DNA of 23,498 nucleotides, taken from positions 1 through 23,498 of the IMG/VR virus record IMGVR_UViG_3300035180_000626. One strand, given 5' to 3'. Made by a program: the position numbers and the translations under genes. Positions 13,911 through 19,472 of the stretch are shown here, one piece after another. The notes under the pieces were generated by a model, which was not told the origin of the DNA, did not search any database, and saw only the letters and a list, made by a program, of their open reading frames with translations. How positions within the stretch are numbered: the first letter of the stretch is position 1; each line of letters begins with the position of its first letter. The DNA comes from a virus.

Positions 13911-14150
13911 ATGACTAATGTATATAAAAGATATGCAGAAATTTCTAGTATTAAAATGCAAAAGGATTGTAATAACCATTGTTTAGAAATTGGTGCAACA
14001 ATGATTAGTACTAAAGCTTCTTATGGGGCACAAAAAGGTATAACATTTAAATTTTCCCTTCCGTACAATTCATCAAATATTAAGAAGCTTGATGCTATTG
14101 TAGAAAAATATGATGATAGCTTGAATAATAGAGGGGAATATGCAAAATGA
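13911..14150 (+). CDS. hypothetical 79-residue protein
   Basis: No family is recognised. A Lys-rich protein with beta-like stretches (HCLEIGATMISTKAS, GITFKFSLPYN) and a C-terminal helix (IKKLDAIVEKYDDSL). AAAGGGG is well placed ahead of the ATG, so strong translation is expected. Its TGA overlaps the next ATG as ATGA. Confidence 0.6.
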   Translation: MTNVYKRYAEISSIKMQKDCNNHCLEIGATMISTKASYGAQKGITFKFSLPYNSSNIKKLDAIVEKYDDSLNNRGEYAK

Positions 14151-14284
14151 CTTATCTAATCTATGGCTACATTGCCGCTATTATCTCAATTGCCTTCATT
14201 ATGGCCTCAGGCCCTGATGATGCCTACAGCCACTGCCAGATTAAGCATTCAGCAGATTATTGCTATAGTGAACTTAAGCCATGA
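14147..14284 (+). CDS. tiny membrane protein with Cys-containing tail, 45 residues
   Basis: A 45-residue frame coupled at both ends by ATGA overlaps (14147-14150 and 14281-14284). Residues 4-20 (LIYGYIAAIISIAFIMA) form one transmembrane segment; the remaining 25 residues are polar with two cysteines (C30, C39) that could form a disulfide if the tail faces the periplasm. GAGGGGAATATGCAAA precedes the ATG. No family is recognised. It is the second tiny membrane protein in this cluster. Confidence 0.6.
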   Translation: MTYLIYGYIAAIISIAFIMASGPDDAYSHCQIKHSADYCYSELKP

Positions 14285-14520
14285 GTAATCAAACAATAAT
14301 TACATTATCAAATAAGCTGATTATAATAGTAGAATTTGATACAGATGAAGCAGACCCTAGCACGGGTACAGCAAGGCATGTTTATGAATGGCGGGTTATT
14401 GCTGTAACAAAAGATAGTGTTACGGATGCATCATTACTTAATTATCTTAATGATGTATTGGGTGATGATGAATTTTATTGTGCTGAGATTAAAAAAGCTT
14501 GTCTAGAGTATGGCCGGTGA
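14281..14520 (+). CDS. hypothetical 79-residue acidic protein
   Basis: No family is recognised. The N-terminal part is beta-rich (TIITLSNKLIIIVEFDTDEADP, VYEWRVIAVT) with an acidic loop, followed by a helical acidic end (LLNYLNDVLGDDEFYCAEIK). It is coupled to the upstream membrane protein and overlaps the following gene by 11 bases. Confidence 0.6.
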   Translation: MSNQTIITLSNKLIIIVEFDTDEADPSTGTARHVYEWRVIAVTKDSVTDASLLNYLNDVLGDDEFYCAEIKKACLEYGR

Positions 14521-14722
14521 CACCACAACCCGCTATACCGATACTCAAAGGCTGGATGCCATAGTGTCCGGTCTTTCCATTTGGTCACAGGAAACTTTTA
14601 CAAATGGTGAATGGATTTTAGTTTACTTTGCTGAGTACTTTGGGGTAGGGAGGTACCAGGCCAATAATTTAAGGGCAGCAATTGACGCTTGCCTAGATGC
14701 AAAAGGGGCTAAGGTGCAGTGA
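14510..14722 (+). CDS. hypothetical 70-residue protein
   Basis: No family is recognised. The protein looks helical and compact (RLDAIVSGLSIWSQ; WILVYFAEYFGVGRYQANNLRAAIDACLDAKG); the part YFGVGRYQANNLRAAIDACL resembles a helix-turn-helix-like pair but this is weak. Its TGA overlaps the next ATG as TGATG. Confidence 0.6.
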   Translation: MAGDTTTRYTDTQRLDAIVSGLSIWSQETFTNGEWILVYFAEYFGVGRYQANNLRAAIDACLDAKGAKVQ

Positions 14723-14961
14723 TGGCAGAGGACAAACGGGTAGGTGTCATAGTTCTGGTGGTGGACCCTGATGCAAATACGGTTATCAGAAGGCACACGG
14801 TAGACTACAACAAAAGCAAAAATCGTGCATGGTTACATAATATGTATGTGTGGGCATTCAATAATGATTACATTGTTGAAATTTTCTCAGGTAAAGTTGA
14901 TAAGAAGCACAAACTTTCTGATGATTACTACTTGACAGAGGCTAAAGCCAGGCCTAAATAG
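14722..14961 (+). CDS. hypothetical 79-residue protein
   Basis: No family is recognised. The ATG at 14722 is preferred to the GTG one codon earlier because it forms a TGATG overlap with the upstream stop. A beta-rich N-terminal part (RVGVIVLVVDPDANTVIRRHTV) is followed by an aromatic helix (RAWLHNMYVWAFNNDYIVEIF) and a basic tail. It is the last gene of the small-gene cluster; the next promoter's -35 lies within its 3' end. Confidence 0.6.
   Translation: MAEDKRVGVIVLVVDPDANTVIRRHTVDYNKSKNRAWLHNMYVWAFNNDYIVEIFSGKVDKKHKLSDDYYLTEAKARPK
14932..14960 (+). promoter_or_regulatory. promoter for the 228-residue gene
   Basis: CTTGACA (14931-14937) with TAAATA (14955-14960) 17 bases after TTGACA; read as CTTGAC-N17-CTAAAT it matches 5 of 6 of the alphaproteobacterial -10. 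It lies in the 3' end of the preceding gene, about 55 bases before the ATG at 15014. Confidence 0.55.
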
Positions 14962-15013
14962 AAACTAATGTGCATAAGCGCATTTCAAACTTCAACAATA
15001 GGACTTCAAAAAT

Positions 15014-15700
15014 ATGGCTAAGAAACCCACAACTATTAATACTCTTGTTCTTAGTGACGCTGATAAGGCATTGCTTCAGGCAATTGTAACTGATACTGCT
15101 AGCGCTGCTGGCTTTCGCTATGTACCCCAGGGTGTTAGCACAAATCTGGTAGCTGCTGGGCTTGTAGAAATTAATCCTGCTGTATCTAATGCTGATGGCA
15201 TTGGAACACGGGCAACCCCAAAAGGAATTGAAACTTTGAACACTAACGAAACCCCTGTAGCCACTGCATCTAATGTTGCAGCAGGTGCAATTACTAAGCC
15301 TACTTTCACTATTGATAGCGGCGTTGCTTTGCCTAATATTAAGCGCAATAGTGGCGGTAATGGTTCTAAGTCTGCTTACCCATTTGATGCCTTGGAACTT
15401 AACCAGAGCTTCCATGTGCCTGCTGATGGCAATAATAAGCTGCCCCGCGTTATTGCGGCTGCTGTATCTAATGCTAATGCCCGTTATGCCAAGCCTACCG
15501 GCCAGTCTGAAACTGTAGAAGTGACTAAATACCAGCTTGATGCATCAGGCAAGCGTGTAAAGGTTGATGGGCACTTTGTTAAGCTTGGCAAGAAATCTGT
15601 TACACGGCCTCAGATGAAAGCTGAGCGTGAATTTGCTTTGCGTACAGTTGATGCAAACGATATTCGCGGGCCCGGTATTCGTGTGTTCCGCATTGCCTAA
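15014..15700 (+). CDS. conserved phage protein, 228 residues, own transcription unit
   Basis: The N-terminal part (about 10-75) looks like a winged-helix fold (DADKALLQAIV, TNLVAAGLVEINPAV, TRATPKGIETL). A Gly/Asn linker leads to a C-terminal domain containing YPFDALELNQSFHVP and VIAAAVSNANARYA, a pattern I recall from hypothetical proteins of alphaproteobacterial phages without known function. A promoter is directly upstream and two strong terminators follow, so it is a single-gene transcript, probably abundant. A DNA-binding or transcription role is suggested by the N-terminal part but not demonstrated. Confidence 0.7.
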   Translation: MAKKPTTINTLVLSDADKALLQAIVTDTASAAGFRYVPQGVSTNLVAAGLVEINPAVSNADGIGTRATPKGIETLNTNETPVATASNVAAGAITKPTFTIDSGVALPNIKRNSGGNGSKSAYPFDALELNQSFHVPADGNNKLPRVIAAAVSNANARYAKPTGQSETVEVTKYQLDASGKRVKVDGHFVKLGKKSVTRPQMKAEREFALRTVDANDIRGPGIRVFRIA

Positions 15701-15703
15701 CTA

Positions 15704-15763
15704 ACCTATAGGTGTTTATAGCAGCCTCAACCCGCTGCATACAAACTCCCAAAACCTATAGGT
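15704..15763. repeat. two copies of palindrome ACCTATAGGT, 50 bp apart
   Basis: ACCTATAGGT is a perfect 10-bp palindrome, present at 15704-15713 and 15754-15763 with identical sequence and a start-to-start distance of 50 bp, close to five helical turns. Between them GCAGC (15721-15725) and GCTGC (15734-15738) form a further inverted repeat. The layout fits cooperative binding of a regulator, or a signal read by a phage transcription factor. Confidence 0.5.
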
Positions 15764-15769
15764 AACTTA

Positions 15770-15826
15770 CCCCTACTCTTTGCAGCAAAACAGATTGTAG
15801 CGTTTGCTAAGAGTAGGGGCCTTTTT
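15770..15826 (+). terminator. strong long-stem terminator
   Basis: CCCCTACTCTT (15770-15780) pairs perfectly with AAGAGTAGGGG (15809-15819), and the stem continues with interruptions through GCA..AAA and TTTGC inside the loop. CCTTTTT follows. It ends the transcript of the 228-residue gene. Confidence 0.85.
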
Positions 15827-15836
15827 AAAGCATTAG

Positions 15837-15951
15837 GCTGAAGCACAGCCGGTAGTGCTTCCTATCACCCCCTGGATGCATTACAAAGCCCCTTCGCCGC
15901 CCATGAAGGGGCTTGCTTTTTTCAAAATCCTAATTTAGGTTGTGCTTCAGC
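15837..15951. repeat. inverted repeat GCTGAAGCACA / TGTGCTTCAGC around the second terminator
   Basis: GCTGAAGCACA (15837-15847) and its exact complement TGTGCTTCAGC (15941-15951) flank the second terminator. The first arm can alternatively pair locally: GAAGCAC (15840-15846) with GTGCTTC (15855-15861), loop of 8. The two pairings are mutually exclusive. Confidence 0.55.
15886..15922 (+). terminator. second strong rho-independent terminator
   Basis: AAGCCCCTTC (15886-15895) and GAAGGGGCTT (15905-15914) form a perfect 10-bp stem with a 9-base loop, followed by GCTTTTTT. It separates the middle genes from the lysis/structural block. Confidence 0.9.
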
Positions 15952-15987
15952 AATATTTTCTTAACCGCTAGGACATAGCAGCCCGCC

Positions 15988-16845
15988 ATGCAAGATAACT
16001 TCAAACCCTCATTAGCCGCTGTGCTTAAGAGTGAAGGCGGCTACAGCAATAATATCCATGACCCAGGCCATGCTACAAACAAAGGTATTACCCAGGCTAC
16101 CTACAACGAATGGCTAGCCAAGCTTGGTAGACCTAAAAGGTCTGTAGCTTTAATTACGGATGCAGAAGTAGAAGCAATCTACAAAGCAAACTATTGGGAT
16201 GCTGAGGAATGTGATAAGCTACCCTATGGGCTAGACTACGCTGTATTTGATTGGGCTGTTAACTCAGGTACTGTAAGGGCTGATACAGCTATTGATAAGG
16301 TTAAGGAGCTTAACCCTAGTGCTAGTGTTGAAAGCCTTATTAATCTTTACATGGCTGAGCGGTTAACCTTCCTACAGAAGCTTTCAAACTGGAAATATTT
16401 TGGTAAAGGGTGGGCTAACCGCGTAGCATCGGTAAAGGCCCTAGCCCTGAAGATGGCTAAGAACAATGCTACTAAGGCAACAACTGAGCTTGTTAAAGAC
16501 AAGCCTAAAATTGAGGTACCAACTATGAACGGTTCTAAAACCTATATCCTATCGGCTATCCTTGCCGCTATTGCTACTACGCTTACTGCCGTAGGCAGCC
16601 TGGACCCTAAAACGGGTGTAGGCGCTGTGCTTGTGTCTGCTATCTTGTTTGCTTTGCGGCATGGTATGTCCACCAGCGTAGCCTACATTATCCAAACTCT
16701 TAGTGGTATTTTGCAGCAGGCTTTGATTAGCTCAGCCCCTGATGAAGCTAAGATTGCAGGGTTTGTAAAGGCGGCTGTAGCTGAAGCGCTTGCTGAGCAG
16801 GCAGCATCAAATGCAAAGCCTGTGGAAGTACAGGTAGTAAAGTAA
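15988..16845 (+). CDS. GH108 endolysin with C-terminal membrane domain
   Basis: Residues 1-155 are an N-acetylmuramidase of glycoside hydrolase family 108: the catalytic-glutamate motif SEGGYSN with E16, then DPGHATNKGIT, followed by a PG_binding_3-type part (YGLDYAVFDWAVNSG, RLTFLQKLSNWKYFGKGWANRV). It cleaves the peptidoglycan glycan strand. After a Lys/Thr-rich linker there are two hydrophobic spans, about 186-203 (YILSAILAAIATTLTAVG) and 211-226 (VGAVLVSAILFALRHG), then an amphipathic helix and an Ala-rich tail. There is no N-terminal signal. The membrane part could tether or export the enzyme, or act as a holin. No clear Shine-Dalgarno lies near the ATG; AGGA is 14 bases away. Confidence 0.85.
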   Translation: MQDNFKPSLAAVLKSEGGYSNNIHDPGHATNKGITQATYNEWLAKLGRPKRSVALITDAEVEAIYKANYWDAEECDKLPYGLDYAVFDWAVNSGTVRADTAIDKVKELNPSASVESLINLYMAERLTFLQKLSNWKYFGKGWANRVASVKALALKMAKNNATKATTELVKDKPKIEVPTMNGSKTYILSAILAAIATTLTAVGSLDPKTGVGAVLVSAILFALRHGMSTSVAYIIQTLSGILQQALISSAPDEAKIAGFVKAAVAEALAEQAASNAKPVEVQVVK

Positions 16846-16846
16846 T

Positions 16847-17050
16847 ATGCTTAAATACCTTGTTGTTCTGCGTTATATTTTGCAGCTATTAGGCTTTGTT
16901 GCAAAAGAAATTAATGACGCAGAACAACAAAAGGTAGGGCAAGATCAACAGCAATTAAGGCAGAATAGGGTAGACCTAGATGCAATCCACAAAGCTAACC
17001 AGGCTGCTACTGCTGCTGTTGACAAGTTTAGGGATATTTGGGTGCAGTAA
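16847..17050 (+). CDS. inner-membrane spanin (Rz-like) candidate
   Basis: The 67-residue protein has an N-terminal hydrophobic span (residues 3-19, KYLVVLRYILQLLGFVA) followed by a Gln-rich coiled coil (about 20-65, containing QQKVGQDQQQLRQNR). This is the layout of i-spanins, which reach across the periplasm and fuse with the o-spanin to disrupt the outer membrane. It is shorter than lambda Rz (153 residues). It starts one base after the endolysin stop, and a lipoprotein frame overlaps its 3' part in the +1 register, which is the usual Rz/Rz1 architecture. Confidence 0.65.
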   Translation: MLKYLVVLRYILQLLGFVAKEINDAEQQKVGQDQQQLRQNRVDLDAIHKANQAATAAVDKFRDIWVQ

Positions 17051-17207
17051 CTTCATGCACCCTCTAACTAAGCCTACACCAAGTGTAAGTGCAATATGTT
17101 TAATCCCGTATATGGGGGAGTTTAGGGCTTCAAAAAATGACACAAGAGCAAGTCAAGAATGGGCAACTGGCCACAACGCGGCCTACGGCGCAATCTGCAA
17201 AAAGTAA
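16980..17207 (+). CDS. outer-membrane spanin lipoprotein (Rz1-like) candidate, overlapping
   Basis: A 75-residue frame starts inside the i-spanin gene in another register. Residues 1-22 form a lipoprotein signal: basic start (STKLTR), leucine run, and lipobox I-F-G-C with C22 as the lipidation site. The mature part has Pro-rich stretches (HPLTKPTPS) and ends DTRASQEWATGHNAAYGAICKK, a C-terminal pattern (HN..Y...C) I associate with Rz1-like proteins. It overlaps the i-spanin by 71 bases and also the next gene by 71 bases. Together they complete the lysis cassette. Confidence 0.65.
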   Translation: MQSTKLTRLLLLLLTSLGIFGCSNFMHPLTKPTPSVSAICLIPYMGEFRASKNDTRASQEWATGHNAAYGAICKK

Positions 17208-17445
17208 GGCTGTTAAAGTGGCTGATATGGAACAAGTTATAGAGGCAACCGTTAAGAAAACCCTTATGGAATTGGGCTTAGATACAGATAATCCAATTGA
17301 GTTACAAAGGGATTTTGCCCACCTTAGAACATGGCGTGAAAGCATTGAAGAAGTGAAGCGCAAGGGCTTTCTTGCGGCTGTTACTGTGGTGGTAACAGGT
17401 GCCTTGGGGTTATTTTGGGTTGCTTTCAAAGGAAGCCTGCACTAA
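17137..17445 (+). CDS. single-span membrane protein, holin-like candidate
   Basis: The 102-residue protein has a polar N-terminal region with a helix (ADMEQVIEATVKKTLMELGL), an acidic part followed by RDFAHLRTWRESIEEVKRKG, and a single C-terminal transmembrane span at about 77-97 (FLAAVTVVVTGALGLFWVAF) with a short tail. Proteins of this layout (DUF6127-like, recalled) are common next to endolysin and terminase genes of alphaproteobacterial phages. A holin or lysis-accessory role is plausible from position. Its start lies inside the o-spanin gene. Confidence 0.6.
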   Translation: MTQEQVKNGQLATTRPTAQSAKSKAVKVADMEQVIEATVKKTLMELGLDTDNPIELQRDFAHLRTWRESIEEVKRKGFLAAVTVVVTGALGLFWVAFKGSLH

Positions 17446-17483
17446 ATCTTGTGTTTTGCCACACTTTGCGCTAGGTGTGGGCA

Positions 17484-17888
17484 ATGTGGCCTAGTGATGC
17501 ACAAATAAATGAAGAAAAACGGGCTTTTGTAAGGGCCTGGTTGAAGATAAGCGACCCTTTTAAGGCCGCTGTTGCTGTATTTGGCCCACTTCAAGCGAGC
17601 AAATGCCTTAAGGTTGCTGATGAATGGCCTAAAGACTCTCTTGTATTGGCTCTTAAAGAGGAATTGCTAGAAGAAAATGGTGAAGAAGCCTTTTTACCCA
17701 GCAAAGCCGAGCTTGCACGGCGGGTAATTGATACAGCAGATGGTTTTATCCAAGTAGAAAATAAGCTTAAAGCCCTAAGGCTGTATGCTGAAGTTATGGG
17801 CTTCATTGCTAAGCCTGAAAACGATAATGGGCCTAAAGGTGCCGGTGTTGTAGCGGTTACTTTAACCCCGAATGAGGCTAAATTATGA
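17484..17888 (+). CDS. terminase small subunit
   Basis: The 134-residue protein directly precedes the large terminase region. It contains helical DNA-binding-like parts (NEEKRAFVRAWLKISDPFKAAVAVFG) and a central LPSKAELARRVIDTA helix, with the end (NDNGPKGAGVVAVTLTPNEAKL) resembling terminase small subunits that recognise packaging sites. The ATG at 17484 with AGGTG seven bases upstream is preferred over a GTG at 17475. It overlaps the next gene by 4 bases (ATGA). Confidence 0.7.
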   Translation: MWPSDAQINEEKRAFVRAWLKISDPFKAAVAVFGPLQASKCLKVADEWPKDSLVLALKEELLEENGEEAFLPSKAELARRVIDTADGFIQVENKLKALRLYAEVMGFIAKPENDNGPKGAGVVAVTLTPNEAKL

Positions 17889-18127
17889 GTGCAGAAATTA
17901 CTGTATTGCCCGGTGTTGTCAGAATTACAGAAGAGCAAAGTAAAGTGCCGGTAGAAAGGGTACTGAAAAGTGCTATGGATGCAAACCTAGCCACTGTTAT
18001 TATAGTTGGCTTTGATAAGCTAGGCACTAGGCATATTTATAGTTCAGAGGGTAACTATTTTGCTAGCGTAGGCAAACTATATGCTGCTGCTAACTGGCTA
18101 GCGTGTGGAACACCTACAGAAGAATGA
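17885..18127 (+). CDS. conserved hypothetical protein between terminase genes
   Basis: The 80-residue protein (MSAEITVLPGV...) sits between terminase small and large subunits with ATGA overlaps on both sides. It contains a helix (VPVERVLKSAMDAN) and a beta-like unit (TVIIVGFDKLGTRHIYSSEG) with a final helix (SVGKLYAAANWLACG). I recall similar short proteins in phage packaging regions but no assigned function. Confidence 0.65.
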   Translation: MSAEITVLPGVVRITEEQSKVPVERVLKSAMDANLATVIIVGFDKLGTRHIYSSEGNYFASVGKLYAAANWLACGTPTEE

Positions 18128-19470
18128 AACTTACAACCAAACAATTGTTAGCTGAAATAATACTAGCTAGTGTTGCTACCTATGTTATGTTGTTCGGTGG
18201 TTCTAGGTCTGGTAAAACCTTTCTTATTGTGCGTAGCATTGTGGTTAGGGCTATTAAAGCCCCCTTTTCGCGGCATGTTATTTTAAGGTTTAGGTTTAGC
18301 CATGTAAAGCAATCTATTATGCTTGATACTTTCCCTAAGGTCATGTCTCTGTGCTTCCCTGGTATGGCATACAAACTAGACAAGGTAGATTACTTTGCAA
18401 CCCTACCTAATGGTTCTGAAATTTGGTTTGGTGGCCTAGATGATAAAGAACGTACAGAAAAGATTTTGGGTAAAGAGTTTGTTACTATATTTCTGAATGA
18501 GTGCAGCCAAATATCATGGAATGCTGTGGGCTTAGTGATTACTCGCTTAGCTCAGAAAGCTATGCAAATTATTGATGGGGTAGAGGTTGGCTATCTTACA
18601 CCTAGAATGTATTTTGACTGCAACCCACCCTCTAAGCTTCATTGGACTTATCTTCTATTCATTAAGCATCTTAATCCTGATAATGTTAAAACCCCGATAG
18701 CACACCCTGAAAGGTATGCACACTACAAGCTTAATCCTCAGGATAACGCAGAAAACTTAACTGAAGGCTATATTGATACCCTGAGTGGGCTTAGCCCTAG
18801 GTTGCGTAAGCGCTTCTTAGAAGGGGAATTTGCAGATGGTGTTGCTAATGCATTGTTCACTGATGAAACTATAGATAAGTGGCGTGAAACTGATTTAAGC
18901 AAGCTACCCAAAATGGTGCGTATTGCTATTGGTGTAGACCCTTCAGGCTCAGATGATGCAGACAATGCAGATAATGATGAAATAGGTATTGTTGCAGCCG
19001 GTCTAGGCATTGATGGTAACGCCTATATATTGCGTGACCATACTATTAAAGCAGGGCCTGGTGTTTGGGGTAAGGTTGCTACACAGCTATATGATGATTT
19101 GCAAGCTAACCTTATTGTGGCTGAAGTCAATTTTGGGGGTGCAATGGTCAAGCAAACTATCCAAGTTGCACGGCCTGGTACGCCATTTCTAGCGGTGACG
19201 GCCTCTAGGGGCAAGCACATACGGGCTGAGCCTTTCTCAGCCCTGTATGAGGCCGGAAAGGTACGTCACGCGGGGGATTTTTCAGAATTAGAGGCGGAGT
19301 TAACCAACTTCACCACAGTAGGTTTTGTGGGCAGTAAAAGCCCCAATAGGGCAGATGCTGGTATATGGGCCTTGACTGCCCTATTCCCTGGGCTTACAAA
19401 ACCCAAAGAAGATAATAGCCAAGTGCAGGTTATCCCCACAGTTTCAATGTTCAATAAGAAAGTTAGGTAA
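18124..19470 (+). CDS. terL: terminase large subunit
   Basis: The 448-residue protein has the ATPase Walker A GGSRSGKT at residues 25-32, a Walker B-like strand TIFLNECSQIS with catalytic E, and the nuclease domain beginning with IAIGVDPSGSDD, whose Asp residues coordinate the metal. It cuts concatemeric DNA and powers its packaging through the portal. The ATG at 18124 (ATGA overlap with the previous stop) is used instead of the upstream ATG at 18103. It is followed two bases later by the portal gene. Confidence 0.95.
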   Translation: MKLTTKQLLAEIILASVATYVMLFGGSRSGKTFLIVRSIVVRAIKAPFSRHVILRFRFSHVKQSIMLDTFPKVMSLCFPGMAYKLDKVDYFATLPNGSEIWFGGLDDKERTEKILGKEFVTIFLNECSQISWNAVGLVITRLAQKAMQIIDGVEVGYLTPRMYFDCNPPSKLHWTYLLFIKHLNPDNVKTPIAHPERYAHYKLNPQDNAENLTEGYIDTLSGLSPRLRKRFLEGEFADGVANALFTDETIDKWRETDLSKLPKMVRIAIGVDPSGSDDADNADNDEIGIVAAGLGIDGNAYILRDHTIKAGPGVWGKVATQLYDDLQANLIVAEVNFGGAMVKQTIQVARPGTPFLAVTASRGKHIRAEPFSALYEAGKVRHAGDFSELEAELTNFTTVGFVGSKSPNRADAGIWALTALFPGLTKPKEDNSQVQVIPTVSMFNKKVR

Positions 19471-19472
19471 TT

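Larger units (their letters stand above)
15701..15987. other. structured intergenic region between middle and late genes
   Basis: These 287 bases carry no convincing ORF. In order they hold: two copies of the palindrome ACCTATAGGT, a GCAGC/GCTGC repeat between them, a long bipartite terminator, a 7-bp hairpin, a second strong terminator and a distal inverted partner of the 7-bp hairpin arm. No clear sigma-70 promoter for the late genes is visible after the last terminator. Confidence 0.6.

Noticed and set aside
15704-15713. T7-type phage RNA polymerase promoter (CTATAGG similarity)
   Set aside because: Only the core resembles such promoters, the element is an exact palindrome, and no phage RNA polymerase gene is visible.
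15877-15939. 20-codon ORF across the second terminator
   Set aside because: It consists mostly of the terminator hairpin, has no ribosome-binding site, and the sequence is fully explained by the hairpin.
17019-17024. TTGACA inside the i-spanin gene
   Set aside because: No -10-like hexamer at proper spacing; same for TTGACA at 9098, 10496 and 20475.
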